Position numbers and translations under genes: made by a program
Notes under the pieces: generated by a model
What the model saw: only the letters and a program-made list of their open reading frames with translations
Databases searched by the model: none
Told to the model about the DNA's origin: nothing
Shown here: piece after piece, positions 52,711-62,038 of the stretch
How positions within the stretch are numbered: the first letter of the stretch is position 1
How the letters are laid out: every line of letters begins with the position of its first letter
Origin: Agathobaculum sp. NTUH-O15-33
GTDB taxonomy: Bacteria > Bacillota > Clostridia > Oscillospirales > Butyricicoccaceae
Reading direction: 5' to 3'
Length of the DNA stretch: 64,000 bases
Assembly: GCF_033193315.1 (NCBI RefSeq)
Contig: NZ_CP136187.1
Location: 1,984,001-2,048,000, forward strand

Positions 52711-54159
52711 TTATAACGAAATACGCGCAATGTCCCTTGCCAGCTGCTTTTTCATTTCGAGGTTGGACTGTCTTGCGATCATGATGCGCTGTGCCTGCGG
52801 CGAGCCCGCGCCGTGCATGGATTCGGGCAGATAACCGACAGCCGCCGTGCCCATGGTCATGTTTTCGATCAGGCGCAGCACGCGCATGCGGTCCTCGGTC
52901 GGCACGCTCGCCACGCCCTTTAAGTACTTCTCGATGTAATCATGTGTCGCGGGGTTGCGGTAGTCTGCTTCGGAGGGCTGGGTCACCATGACGCCGCCCG
53001 CGAGGTCCTGCGCGAGTCTGGCGATCTCGTACGGGAAGCGGGTCACGTTCTGCTTGCACACGTTGGCCAGCAGCAGATCGATCAGGTAGTTGCCCGCCTT
53101 GGTCTTGGTGCCCTGCGACGAGCACGCGATCCCGCAGCAGTACAGCGTTTCGTTCAGATGCGTCATCTCGATCAGCTTATCCTTGACGTGGCTGGCCTTG
53201 GCGGAACCCGCCATGTCGCCCGCGAGCGCGGTCGCCCCGATCAGTACATCGCCTACGCCGACCTTGCAGCCGCCATAGCTTTGGCGGTGGTAGCCCGCGA
53301 AGCGCTCCACCATCATGCCCGCGAAGTCCACTTCGCCGTTCAGGAAAATCATGTCGTTCGGAATGAACACGCGGTCAAAAATGACCAGCACCTCGTGGCC
53401 GCCGTACACCTTGTTGCCCACGTCGATATCGTTATACTCCTCGGTCTTACGAGTGTCGCAGGATTGCCGGCCGAGAATGAGCGTGATGCCGTCCGCGTCG
53501 GTCGGGCAGGCGAAGGAGATCGCGTAGTCCTCGTCGCCCTCGCGCATGGCGATGGTCGGCATGACGAGCACGTAGTGCGAATTTAAGTAGCCGGTCTGGT
53601 GCGCCTTGGCGCCCGTGACGTATACGCCGTCCGCCGTGCGTTCGACCACGTGCAGGAACAGATCAGGATCGGCCTGTTTGGAAGGCGAGAGCGAGCGGTC
53701 GCCCTTCACGTCGGTCATCGCGCCGTCCACGCCCCAGTCGTTGTTTTGCACCTCGGTCCAAAACCTCTTGAAGTTTTCGTGATAGCTTGTGCCGTGGGCC
53801 TCGTCGGTTTCAAAGGTGGTGGAGAACACGGCGTTGGCCGCGTCCAGACCGACGCAGCGCTGGAAGCAGGCCGCCGTCTTTTGCCCCAAAAGGCGCTGCA
53901 TCTTGACCTTTTTGATCAGGTCGTCGGCGGACTGGTGCAGATGGGTAAACCGGTTGATCTTTTTGCCGGTTAAGCTGGAAACGGCGGTCATCAGGTCCTC
54001 GTACTGCGGGTCCTCGGCCAGCTCGTAGGTCGCGGCAAAAGAATTGAGCGAGGGCCGGACGACCTCGTCGTCCACCACGTTTTCCACCCTTTCGCCAAAG
54101 CGGTACAGGTTCAGGTGCAGCCCCCGCAGGGATTCCACGTATTGCTCTTTTGTCATCAT
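52711..54159 (-). CDS. abfD: 4-hydroxybutyryl-CoA dehydratase / vinylacetyl-CoA isomerase
   Basis: FAD and [4Fe-4S] enzyme that dehydrates 4-hydroxybutyryl-CoA to crotonyl-CoA by a ketyl-radical mechanism. It is 482 residues and follows the Clostridium aminobutyricum AbfD closely. All four cluster ligands are present: C98 and C102 (ACFQRC), H291 and C298 (GYHRQSYGGC). MHGAGSPQAQRIMIARQ is near the C-terminus. I chose ATG 54159 (start MMTKEQYVES); the longer frame runs into the upstream gene. It lies 28 bases after the CoA-transferase. It is the last gene of the 4-hydroxybutyrate module, and the crotonyl-CoA made can go to butyrate or acetate. Confidence 0.96.
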   Translation of the reverse strand: MMTKEQYVESLRGLHLNLYRFGERVENVVDDEVVRPSLNSFAATYELAEDPQYEDLMTAVSSLTGKKINRFTHLHQSADDLIKKVKMQRLLGQKTAACFQRCVGLDAANAVFSTTFETDEAHGTSYHENFKRFWTEVQNNDWGVDGAMTDVKGDRSLSPSKQADPDLFLHVVERTADGVYVTGAKAHQTGYLNSHYVLVMPTIAMREGDEDYAISFACPTDADGITLILGRQSCDTRKTEEYNDIDVGNKVYGGHEVLVIFDRVFIPNDMIFLNGEVDFAGMMVERFAGYHRQSYGGCKVGVGDVLIGATALAGDMAGSAKASHVKDKLIEMTHLNETLYCCGIACSSQGTKTKAGNYLIDLLLANVCKQNVTRFPYEIARLAQDLAGGVMVTQPSEADYRNPATHDYIEKYLKGVASVPTEDRMRVLRLIENMTMGTAAVGYLPESMHGAGSPQAQRIMIARQSNLEMKKQLARDIARISL

Positions 54160-54187
54160 GGCGTTTTTTCCTTCTTTCTTCAATAAT

Positions 54188-55495
54188 TCAGCATGCGGGC
54201 GCTTCGCCGAAGCGTTTCTCAAACTCCTCCGAAAGTTCCGCACGGAATTTGGGGTGTGCAATGGCGATGAGCCGTATCGCTCGTTCACGCAGCGTTTGTC
54301 CGCGCAAAGCCGCGACGCCGTATTCGGTCACGATATAGCCCACATCGCAGCGGCTGGTCGTCACCGGCGCGCCTTCGGTCAACGTCGCGACGATTTTTGA
54401 GTGGTTACCGTCGCCTGTAGTCGAGTGCAGCGCAATGATCGACCGGCCGCCCTTGGACAGGTTTGCGCCGCGCACGAAATCCATTTGGCCGCCGATGCCC
54501 GAGATCTGCCGCAGGCCGATCGCTTCCGCGCACACCTGTCCCTGTAAATCGACCTCGACGCACGAATTGACCGAAACCACATTGTCGTTCTGCGAGATTA
54601 CCGCCGGATTATTACAGATATCCACGGGCATCATGTGGAACATCGGGTTATGGTCGACAAAGTCATATAGCTTACGGGTGCCCATCAGAAACGTCACGCA
54701 AATCTTGCCGATATCGCGCTGCTTGCACTGTCCGTTGATCACGCCCGACTCGATCAGCGGGATGATGCCGTCCGAGATCATTTCGGTGTGTAAGCCGAGA
54801 TCCTTTTTGTCCCCAAGAAACGTACACACCGCGTCGGGCAGCGCGCCGATGCCGAGCTGCAGGCAGTCTCCGTCGCGCACCAGATCCGCGATATACTTGC
54901 CGATCTGCCGGTCCTCCTCGCTGATTTTCGCGGGCGCTGATTCGGGCAGCGGCTCCCACGAGCACAGAAAAGCGTCGATCTCCGACACATGCACAAAGGT
55001 TTCGCCAAAGGTCACCGGCATATTGGGATTGACCTCGGCAATGACCGTCCGCGCCGACTTGACCGCCTGCGCGCCGTAATCGCACGAAAGGCCGAGCGAT
55101 ACATAGCCCCGCTCATCCGGCGGCGAGCAGGTGAACGCGAACACGTCCACCGGCAGCGACCCGTCGCGGAACATGCGCGGCACATCGGAGAAAAACGCGG
55201 GGGTGTAATCCGCCCGGTGCTCCGCAATCGCCTTGCGCGCCGGACCGCCGACGAACAGCGCGTTGTGCCGAAAGTGCCCTTCCATACCGGGCTGCAAATA
55301 CTCGCCCGAGCCAAGATAGACCATGTGCGCCACCTCGACGCCGCTGAACTGATCGGCCAAACGCGCCATCGTCCGCTGAAATACAATCGGCTCGCCCACC
55401 GCGTGACCGAACACCACGCGGTCGCCGTCGCAGATCAGGGAGACCGCCTGTTCCGGGGTCATGGTGCACTTCTTATAGTGTTCTCTCCAGTCCAT
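54188..55495 (-). CDS. abfT: 4-hydroxybutyrate CoA-transferase
   Basis: Family I CoA-transferase that activates 4-hydroxybutyrate with acetyl-CoA or butyryl-CoA. It is 435 residues and parallels AbfT/Cat2: start MDWREHYKKCTMTPEQAV, DVFAFTCSPPDERGY, FVHVSEID, LGIGALPDAV. The catalytic glutamate is E238 in HTEMISDGI. The C-terminal half has SGIGGQMDFVRGA and VVTEYGVA-like IVTEYGVAAL. It lies between the alcohol dehydrogenase and dehydratase genes, the three steps from succinate semialdehyde to crotonyl-CoA. Confidence 0.94.
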   Translation of the reverse strand: MDWREHYKKCTMTPEQAVSLICDGDRVVFGHAVGEPIVFQRTMARLADQFSGVEVAHMVYLGSGEYLQPGMEGHFRHNALFVGGPARKAIAEHRADYTPAFFSDVPRMFRDGSLPVDVFAFTCSPPDERGYVSLGLSCDYGAQAVKSARTVIAEVNPNMPVTFGETFVHVSEIDAFLCSWEPLPESAPAKISEEDRQIGKYIADLVRDGDCLQLGIGALPDAVCTFLGDKKDLGLHTEMISDGIIPLIESGVINGQCKQRDIGKICVTFLMGTRKLYDFVDHNPMFHMMPVDICNNPAVISQNDNVVSVNSCVEVDLQGQVCAEAIGLRQISGIGGQMDFVRGANLSKGGRSIIALHSTTGDGNHSKIVATLTEGAPVTTSRCDVGYIVTEYGVAALRGQTLRERAIRLIAIAHPKFRAELSEEFEKRFGEAPAC

Positions 55496-55511
55496 TTCCG
55501 TCTCCTCCTTC

Positions 55512-56633
55512 CTAAAACGCCCAGCGGTAGATCTCCAAAATATCCTGTTCGGTCAGCTCCACGTAATTATTGCCGAGCAGACGCTGTTGGGTCTCCAGCA
55601 CATTCTTGGCGAACACCGGCAGTTCCTGTTCGGTCACGCCATGCGTGCGCAGAGGCGCTTTTTCGATCACTTGATCCATCAGCGCATACAGCGCGTCCAG
55701 CGCGTGTTCCGGTGTGCAGTCCAGTTCGTTTGCGAGCAATTCCTGCAGGCGGTTCAGCTTGCCCACCGGTTTTTTCTCCTGATATTTGCGCATCACATCC
55801 GCGAACATCAGCTGGTTGGCCTGTCCATGCGGGATGTGATGCACGCCGCCGAGCGGATAACTCAGCGCATGTACGGCCGCGCACCCCGCGTGCCCAAAGG
55901 CGATGCCCGCAAAGTTGGAAGCGCGAAGCAGCTCCGCCGCATAAGCCTTCCAGCCGTCCTTGCTTCCTGATGCGACCGCGCCGCGCCAGCTGCACAGAAT
56001 GAGGTGCAGCGCCCGTTCGGAAAATACTTCGCTGATCGCACAGGCATTGGGGCTTAAGTAGCTCTCGACCGCGTGGATCATCGCGTCTACTGAGGAGGTG
56101 GCAAACACGCCATAGGGCAGGCTTTGCAGCATGCCCGGGATGAGCGCGGCCTCATCGGCAAACATAGACGGCGAAACGATCCCCTGCTTCACGCCCTTGG
56201 TTGTGCGGTTGATAATGGAGATATTGGTCACTTCGCTGCCCGTGCCGCAGGTGGTGGGCACGATAATGAGCGGGTGCACCTTGGTAAGCGACGCCATGCG
56301 GTCATACAGATCGTCCACACGGTCGTTTGACACCGCAACCGCCAGCACCTTGGCGATGTCGATGATTGTGCCGCCGCCCACGGCGATGATGCGGTCATAT
56401 TCCTTATCCCGCAGCTCGTCCAAAATCGCGTCGACCATCACGTCTGTCGGCTCGCCCGCACCGTATCGCTCCTGAAACAGGGTCTGGCAGCCGAGGTCGA
56501 GCGCCGAGAGCGCCGGATGATAAAGGTATTCGTTCGTCAGGATCAGGTCTGTCCTCCCTAAACGCAATTCCTGCGCCAGCGCTCCGAAATCCGCGTACTC
56601 TCCTATTGCTGGTGCCAACTGAAAGGCTTTCAT
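55512..56633 (-). CDS. 4-hydroxybutyrate dehydrogenase (iron-containing alcohol dehydrogenase)
   Basis: NAD-linked type III alcohol dehydrogenase interconverting succinate semialdehyde and 4-hydroxybutyrate. It is 373 residues. The nucleotide-binding loop is AVGGGTIIDIAK, followed by VPTTCGTGSEVTN. The metal site has D and H residues in SSVDAMIHAVESY and in GHAGCAAVHALSYP to HHIPHGQAN. It resembles the C. kluyveri 4HbD over its full length, including the start (KAFQLAP) and LLGNNY at the end. It is 16 bases upstream of the CoA-transferase. Confidence 0.92.
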   Translation of the reverse strand: MKAFQLAPAIGEYADFGALAQELRLGRTDLILTNEYLYHPALSALDLGCQTLFQERYGAGEPTDVMVDAILDELRDKEYDRIIAVGGGTIIDIAKVLAVAVSNDRVDDLYDRMASLTKVHPLIIVPTTCGTGSEVTNISIINRTTKGVKQGIVSPSMFADEAALIPGMLQSLPYGVFATSSVDAMIHAVESYLSPNACAISEVFSERALHLILCSWRGAVASGSKDGWKAYAAELLRASNFAGIAFGHAGCAAVHALSYPLGGVHHIPHGQANQLMFADVMRKYQEKKPVGKLNRLQELLANELDCTPEHALDALYALMDQVIEKAPLRTHGVTEQELPVFAKNVLETQQRLLGNNYVELTEQDILEIYRWAF

Positions 56634-56646
56634 TTCTTTCGCCCCC

Positions 56647-57438
56647 TTAGATTTCTGGAAAATACTTGGCGTCCGGCGCGGTTATCCACTCGTATTCCTT
56701 CACCGTCGTGGTGACGATATTTTTATCATCCTGCAATCGGATACACCATAGGTAATACTCCGCGTAACCGGGCGCCGCCGCCTGCGAGTGGGTCACGTGT
56801 GCGGGCATGCCGGTCAGGTCGTTGTGCTTAACCTTATAGGCGTCGTCTCCAAACTCCGCCAGACCGTAGCCGTTTTGCGGCAAAAATTTGTAGTAATACA
56901 TCTCCGGCTCCACATGCTGATGCGGCGGGTAGGATGACCACTTGCCCGGAAAGTGCACGACCTCGCCGATAAAAAAGTTGGTTTCCGGGCAGTTGGAACG
57001 GTCAAAGAAGGTACGCACCATCCGGGTGGAGCACTCGTTCATTTGGCCCGCGCCGCGTTCCTCGTTGGCGCACAGACAATCCTCGGGACGCATGAGCTTG
57101 GCTGCGAAGCTGCGCTTGTTCTCGGTGCGCGCAACCGCCACCTCGGTCTCGGTTTCAGCGGTGATCGTTACCTTGACGCACTGCGGCACATGCAGCAGAA
57201 TCGCGCCTTCATGAAAGCAATCCTCACGCGCCACGGTTTCGCTCTTCCCATCCCACGCAAAAGTCACCTTGCCGGAGAGCAGATCATAAACGACCTCCTG
57301 TGCGTAGTCAAAGTGCATGACATCGCCCCCCGCCATTTTGACGACGCCGAACTCCATTCCCTTCATTTCCGGGTTCTCAACCGCGGAGATCATCTTATTA
57401 TAGCCCTGCTCAAAAGAGCCGCTGCTGGTGTATTTCAT
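56647..57438 (-). CDS. IolB/KduI-like cupin isomerase
   Basis: A 263-residue bicupin resembling 5-deoxy-glucuronate isomerase (IolB). The metal site is in YPPHQHVEPEMYYYKF, and a C-terminal MPAHVTHSQAAAPGYAEYY resembles the IolB PAYDVYYLW-type end. IolB normally works in myo-inositol breakdown, but no other iol gene is present. It lies 13 bases upstream of the 4-hydroxybutyrate dehydrogenase and is probably co-transcribed. Its substrate here is therefore uncertain, and a sugar-acid or keto-acid isomerase role is only an inference. Confidence 0.8.
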   Translation of the reverse strand: MKYTSSGSFEQGYNKMISAVENPEMKGMEFGVVKMAGGDVMHFDYAQEVVYDLLSGKVTFAWDGKSETVAREDCFHEGAILLHVPQCVKVTITAETETEVAVARTENKRSFAAKLMRPEDCLCANEERGAGQMNECSTRMVRTFFDRSNCPETNFFIGEVVHFPGKWSSYPPHQHVEPEMYYYKFLPQNGYGLAEFGDDAYKVKHNDLTGMPAHVTHSQAAAPGYAEYYLWCIRLQDDKNIVTTTVKEYEWITAPDAKYFPEI

Positions 57439-57511
57439 GTTCTTAACTCCTTATAAAATCATTATCGTTTCATATTCGACCGAGCCGTTTCGGCATGCTT
57501 CCTGACAAAAT

Positions 57512-58579
57512 TCAATCTGCAATCTTCAGGATCACCTTTAGGCACTGCTTATTTTTGACCAGTTCCATGGCCTGATGGATGTCTTCCATCGGCAGGACGT
57601 GAGAATAAAAATTCTTCGGGTTGATCTTACCCGCTTCAATAAGAGCAACCAGCTCCGCCATGAATCCAAACCGTTTATACGGCTGGCTATGGATATGTAC
57701 CGAGGTGTTGTTTTGCAGTTTATGCATATTAAGCAAGTCTCTGCCTGCCCCCAACACCCCAAGCGCGCAAACCTTTCCGCCCTGCCGCAGATAATGCGAG
57801 CTTTCCTCAATAATGGAAACCGCTCCGACCGCGTCGTAAGTAAAGTCGAATTTTTCCCCCGCCAGCGCCGCCGACACTGCTGTCCGCTCAAAATTGATCG
57901 TTTGATCGACGCCAACCTCATTTTTAGCGGTTGCAAGGCGTGAATCAATGCTATCGACTGCGACGATACGCTTCACGCCGAGCGCGCGCATGATATACAT
58001 TGACGCAAGCCCCATCGGGCCGCAGCCATAGACCAGCACGCTTGCCCCTTCTCCGATTCCGAAATCTCTTACCGCGCCAAGGCATTCGCACAGACTGAGC
58101 AATACGCCGCCATCGATCGGATCGATATGTTTCGGAATTTTCACAAAATTCGGCTCTACCCCAATAATTGTATTTCCGTTAAACGGCAGTTGATCTTTGG
58201 ACCATCCGTCTTCCAACATTGCCAAGTGATCGGGAACCAGCGCATATTCGCACATATTGCCATAGGTCATCGAATAATCGCCGCAGGGACGGTTGACCGG
58301 ATGAATCAACCGATCCCCCATATGCAGATACCGCACCTTTGCCCCGACTGCAACAATATCGCCGCAGCCTTCGTGCCCCAGTATGGTGGGATATGCCCCG
58401 AGGCCCTCTTCTTTGGTCAGGGAACCGTCAATGACGTGGAAATCAGTCCCATTGCAGAACCCGCAGGAATACATCTTTACCAGCGCCTCATATTCTCCTA
58501 TTTGCGGCATCGGGATATCGTTCCGTACTGCAACGTCATTTTTGTCCCGTACCACGACCGCTTTCATTGTTTGCTTCAT
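57512..58579 (-). CDS. Zinc-dependent medium-chain alcohol dehydrogenase
   Basis: A 355-residue MDR-family enzyme, threonine/polyol dehydrogenase-like. The catalytic zinc ligands are the Cys in YSCGFCNGTD and the His in GHEGCGDIVAVG. The nucleotide-binding fold has VLVYGCGPMGLASMY, then AVDSIDSR. The usual four-cysteine structural zinc lobe is not evident. ATG 58579 overlaps the stop of the metallo-hydrolase by 4 bases; the longer frame starts inside that gene. The substrate is unknown. It is part of the 4-hydroxybutyrate gene cluster. Confidence 0.88.
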   Translation of the reverse strand: MKQTMKAVVVRDKNDVAVRNDIPMPQIGEYEALVKMYSCGFCNGTDFHVIDGSLTKEEGLGAYPTILGHEGCGDIVAVGAKVRYLHMGDRLIHPVNRPCGDYSMTYGNMCEYALVPDHLAMLEDGWSKDQLPFNGNTIIGVEPNFVKIPKHIDPIDGGVLLSLCECLGAVRDFGIGEGASVLVYGCGPMGLASMYIMRALGVKRIVAVDSIDSRLATAKNEVGVDQTINFERTAVSAALAGEKFDFTYDAVGAVSIIEESSHYLRQGGKVCALGVLGAGRDLLNMHKLQNNTSVHIHSQPYKRFGFMAELVALIEAGKINPKNFYSHVLPMEDIHQAMELVKNKQCLKVILKIAD

Positions 58580-59376
58580 GTTTCGCCTTCTTCCTTCTGT
58601 TGGTTTGCTTTTTGCAGATTCTCCGCCCAGAGGGGTTTTTCTTCGCCCAGCCATTCCATTTGCGGCATGATTGCCGGATGGCGTTGATTCCGCATCCGAA
58701 AATTCTGCGCGGCGTGCTTTGCCAGACTGTGATATGCATAAATATCATCTTCTTGCAGGGGCAAATGATAAATATATATCCTTTCTGCATCCAGCTTTTC
58801 AAAAAACCTTTTCGATTCATCCCAGATCAGGTGATAGGCATTGCAGAAGACCGCGTTGAAGCGCCCAAACGGTTGCACAAGCCTCAGGTCCTCCTCCCTC
58901 CAACGGGAATCTGCCGCAACAAAAAAACGTTCTGTTCCCTGACAAACGATAAAACTGCAGTTCGGCAGCGCAAATAATGCCTTATTCTTCTTACCGATGC
59001 ATTGATGCGGCGCCGCCACAGCATAAATCGTGAAGGCTCCTACTTCCAAGCGCTGTATCCTGCTGTCCACCCGGTCGGCATGCAGCGTGTTATCTGATTC
59101 ACCGAACAAAAACACCGCCGGTGGCTGCTCGTGAAGGTGTCGGAAAAAGTGCAGCGCATCCCGATCACAGTGATCGCCATGCGCATGCGTAAACAGCAGC
59201 GCATCCACATGTCCAAATATTCCCTGACGTTTGAGCATTTGCCTTCGGATCGGCGCGGGCAGCGGGGAAAAGCATTGATACGGTCCCGCGCCGAACAAGC
59301 CATCAATCAGTATCCCTGTCCGATCCGCATAAAAAAACAGGCTGGAATTTGCAAAATGAAGAATCCTCGTCAACAC
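58576..59376 (-). CDS. Metallo-beta-lactamase-fold hydrolase
   Basis: A 266-residue cytosolic hydrolase. The metal motif is H64-AHGDH-H69, with further ligands probably in the AAPHQ segment (~120) and AADSR. It resembles the UlaG/RNase Z-like lactonase branch more than classical beta-lactamases. The start is a GTG at 59376 with AAGGAC nearby. It opens the catabolic gene set right after the liv-operon terminator, and its stop overlaps the dehydrogenase start. A lactone or thioester substrate is possible but not shown. Confidence 0.75.
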   Translation of the reverse strand: MLTRILHFANSSLFFYADRTGILIDGLFGAGPYQCFSPLPAPIRRQMLKRQGIFGHVDALLFTHAHGDHCDRDALHFFRHLHEQPPAVFLFGESDNTLHADRVDSRIQRLEVGAFTIYAVAAPHQCIGKKNKALFALPNCSFIVCQGTERFFVAADSRWREEDLRLVQPFGRFNAVFCNAYHLIWDESKRFFEKLDAERIYIYHLPLQEDDIYAYHSLAKHAAQNFRMRNQRHPAIMPQMEWLGEEKPLWAENLQKANQQKEEGET

Positions 59377-59402
59377 ATCGTCCTTCTTTCGACCCTTGCA
59401 GG

Positions 59403-59448
59403 CAAATAAAAAGAAGACAAGCCCTCTCAGGAAAGCATTGTCTTCTTT
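59403..59448 (-). terminator. Terminator after the liv operon
   Basis: On the - strand AAAGAAGACAA pairs perfectly with TTGTCTTCTTT (59448-59438 with 59420-59410), followed by TTATTTG. It separates livF from the metallo-hydrolase gene. The rest of 59377-59531 shows nothing else I can support. Confidence 0.85.
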
Positions 59449-59531
59449 CAGAAGTTTTACAAATCACCTCCACGTATGCCTTCCCCGGCGGATTCTGCGC
59501 CTTAAGGCAATACGCCGCATTGCCCTGCTTT

Positions 59532-60236
59532 CTATAAACCGAGATATGCCTTTTTCAGCTCTTCATTATTGAGCAGCTCCTGACTGGTTCCTTCCATTAC
59601 ATTGCGCCCGATCTCCAGAACATAGCCGCGTGAAGCGATCTCCAGAGACGACATGACATTCTGCTCAACCAGTAGGATGGTGGTTCCCATCTGATTGATC
59701 TTTTGCAGCACTTCAAATATCTGCTCAACTATGACCGGCGCAAGACCGAGCGAAGGCTCGTCCAGCATCAACAGCTTGGGCTGCTGCATCAATCCTCGGG
59801 CGATCGCGCACATCTGCTGTTCGCCGCCAGACATGGAGCCCGCCATCTGCTTGCGGCGTTCATACAGCTTTGGGAACATTTCGTAGCACAGAGAGAGGGT
59901 GTCACTTCTCTTGTCGTGTACGCTCTTGAGATAGGAGCCAACCAGCAAATTATCTTCCACCGTCATGAACGGAAACAGCTTGCGTCCTTCCGGCACCTGT
60001 ATAATACCGAGTTTGACACGTTCATACGGCGGCATATTGTTAATGCAGGTATCATTGAAATAGAGTTTTCCGGCGTTTACTTTGGTCATGCCTGAAATGG
60101 TGTTGATTGTAGTGGATTTTCCCGCACCGTTGCTTCCCAGCAGAGCAACGATTTCACCCGGATTAATCTCCAGCGAAACATCATAAAGTGCTTTAAAATT
60201 TCCATAACTAACATCAATATGCTCTACCCTTAACAT
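59532..60236 (-). CDS. livF: Branched-chain amino acid-type ABC importer ATPase LivF
   Basis: A 234-residue ATPase of the HAAT family. Walker A is LLGSNGAGKSTT, the signature MSGGEQQMCAIARGL, Walker B LLMLDEPSLGLAP, and the switch is LLVEQN. ATG 60236 has GGAGGAG upstream and lies 1 base after the livG stop. It is the last gene of livKHMGF. Confidence 0.93.
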   Translation of the reverse strand: MLRVEHIDVSYGNFKALYDVSLEINPGEIVALLGSNGAGKSTTINTISGMTKVNAGKLYFNDTCINNMPPYERVKLGIIQVPEGRKLFPFMTVEDNLLVGSYLKSVHDKRSDTLSLCYEMFPKLYERRKQMAGSMSGGEQQMCAIARGLMQQPKLLMLDEPSLGLAPVIVEQIFEVLQKINQMGTTILLVEQNVMSSLEIASRGYVLEIGRNVMEGTSQELLNNEELKKAYLGL

Positions 60237-60237
60237 A

Positions 60238-60987
60238 TTACTCCTCCTGCTTCTGCGGTGAATTCTTACGAGACTTTTCACCCAGATAGGATTTAATGAC
60301 TTCCGGATCCTTGGAAACTTCCTCCGGTAGTCCGCTGGAAATCAATTTACCCTGATTGAGTACATAGAGCCGATCCGACAGCGACATAACCGCTTTCATC
60401 ACGTGTTCGATAAGAATTATCGTCACGCCAGATTCATTAATCTTTCTGACAAGTTCAATCACCATAGCGCTGTCCGACGGATTGAGTCCCGCCATGACCT
60501 CGTCGAGCAAAAGGATTTTTGGCTGGGTCGCCAGTGCACGCGCCACCTCCATACGTTTCAGTTCCGGCAGGTTCAAGTCACGGCCCAGCACATGCATGCG
60601 CTTTTCCATTCCCAGAAATTGCAGGATCTCCTTTGATTTCGTACGGGCTCGATTCACGTCCGCGTCGCGTACCAGCGCGCCCACCATCGTATTTTCCAGC
60701 ACGCTCAAATCCGCAAACGGCTGCACAATTTGATAGGTTCTTCCGATTCCCAAATTGCACATTTTGTGCGCCGGCAGGTTTTGCACCTCTTTCCCTTCCA
60801 ATAGGATCTTTCCAGAGGTCGGATGAAACGAGCCGGAAATCATATTAAAAATTGTTGTCTTCCCCGCGCCGTTGGCGCCGATCAAGCCAACGATTTCTCC
60901 TTTGTTTACAGTCATATCAAGGTTGCTGACAGCAATCAGACCGCCAAACTTTTTGACAAGATTGCTTACCGCTAAGATCTGTTCCAT
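60238..60987 (-). CDS. livG: Branched-chain amino acid-type ABC importer ATPase LivG
   Basis: A 249-residue ATPase. Walker A is IGANGAGKTTIFN, and Walker B with D-loop is ILLLDEVMAGLNP, the LivG-specific DEVMAGL form. The signature reads LNLPELKRMEVARAL instead of LSGGQ, a variant known in this family. The switch His is in LIEHVM. It pairs with LivF in a heterodimer. Confidence 0.93.
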   Translation of the reverse strand: MEQILAVSNLVKKFGGLIAVSNLDMTVNKGEIVGLIGANGAGKTTIFNMISGSFHPTSGKILLEGKEVQNLPAHKMCNLGIGRTYQIVQPFADLSVLENTMVGALVRDADVNRARTKSKEILQFLGMEKRMHVLGRDLNLPELKRMEVARALATQPKILLLDEVMAGLNPSDSAMVIELVRKINESGVTIILIEHVMKAVMSLSDRLYVLNQGKLISSGLPEEVSKDPEVIKSYLGEKSRKNSPQKQEE

Positions 60988-61002
60988 ACTTCGCCTCCCA
61001 TT

Positions 61003-62022
61003 TCAATCCAACGCCTTTTTTGTTTCGCGGTGTTCCGGATTCCTATGCTTCTTATAAAATGCCTTCATATTGGGAAGCAGACCGCCGGGCAGGAAGAATA
61101 CAACGAGACACAGGATCAGTCCGTAGAGCAGCGGGCCAAGGCCGGAATATTGCGCGCCGAAGTAGCTTCGTGTTAATTCATTGATTGGGACCAGCAAGAC
61201 CGCGCCCAGCAGCGGCCCCAAAATCGTACCCGCGCCGCCAACCACGGCGAACAGCATGATCTCCATGGAAAAGTCTGCGCCAAAGATTCGCTGCGGGTCG
61301 AGGAATAGGATAAGCTGCGCGTAGAAGGTGCCGCCGATCGCGGTAAAAACCGCGCTGATAAACATCGCTTTGAGTTTATAGCGGGTCACATCCACGCCCA
61401 GCGATTCCGCGGCATTCTGGTTGGTATTGATCGCCGCCAAATAGTAACCCGTTTTGGAATGACGAATGTAATAGGATACCATCAATACAACTGCGAGCAG
61501 CAGCAGAATCACATACAAATAATCCCTTTTGTCTTGAAACTGCATATCCAGCAGGCCGCCGTTTCTCCACTTTACCTGCAAGCCCTGCGCTCCTCGGGTC
61601 TCAAAGCCCAAAATCTTGTCCTGTGTTGTAATCAGCAATCGGATCACATGCAGAAACGCGATCGTCGCAAGCGTAAAATACGATCCGCTCAGTTTGAAGC
61701 AGGGGTAGCTGATCAGTATTGCCAGCAGGCCGGAAATAACGGCGCCGACCAGCATGCCGATCCAAGGCGTAACCTGATAGAGATTGAACATAAGCGTTGA
61801 TATGTACGCGCCAATGCCGAAGTAGACCGAATGCCCAAGTGAAAACTGTCCGCCGAATCCGCCGATTATGTTCCAACTGCACGCCAAATATGCATAGAGG
61901 ACAATCATGATCAGCGACTGGAGAATATAGCTGTTGTCAATCACAGCCGGGGCAACGAGCGCAAGCAGAACGACGGCAAGCGCGATAATCGTCTTGGGGG
62001 ATTTTAAATTGATTGCTTTCAT
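61003..62022 (-). CDS. livM: Branched-chain amino acid-type ABC importer permease LivM
   Basis: A 339-residue permease with about nine spans. Conserved features are the GGFGGQFSLGHSVYFGIGAY loop and the C-terminal FAVVGGAGTILGPLLGAVLL coupling-helix region. A basic tail follows. It lies 15 bases upstream of livG and 16 after livH. Confidence 0.92.
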   Translation of the reverse strand: MKAINLKSPKTIIALAVVLLALVAPAVIDNSYILQSLIMIVLYAYLACSWNIIGGFGGQFSLGHSVYFGIGAYISTLMFNLYQVTPWIGMLVGAVISGLLAILISYPCFKLSGSYFTLATIAFLHVIRLLITTQDKILGFETRGAQGLQVKWRNGGLLDMQFQDKRDYLYVILLLLAVVLMVSYYIRHSKTGYYLAAINTNQNAAESLGVDVTRYKLKAMFISAVFTAIGGTFYAQLILFLDPQRIFGADFSMEIMLFAVVGGAGTILGPLLGAVLLVPINELTRSYFGAQYSGLGPLLYGLILCLVVFFLPGGLLPNMKAFYKKHRNPEHRETKKALD

Positions 62023-62038
62023 ATTATCGCCTCCGTCA

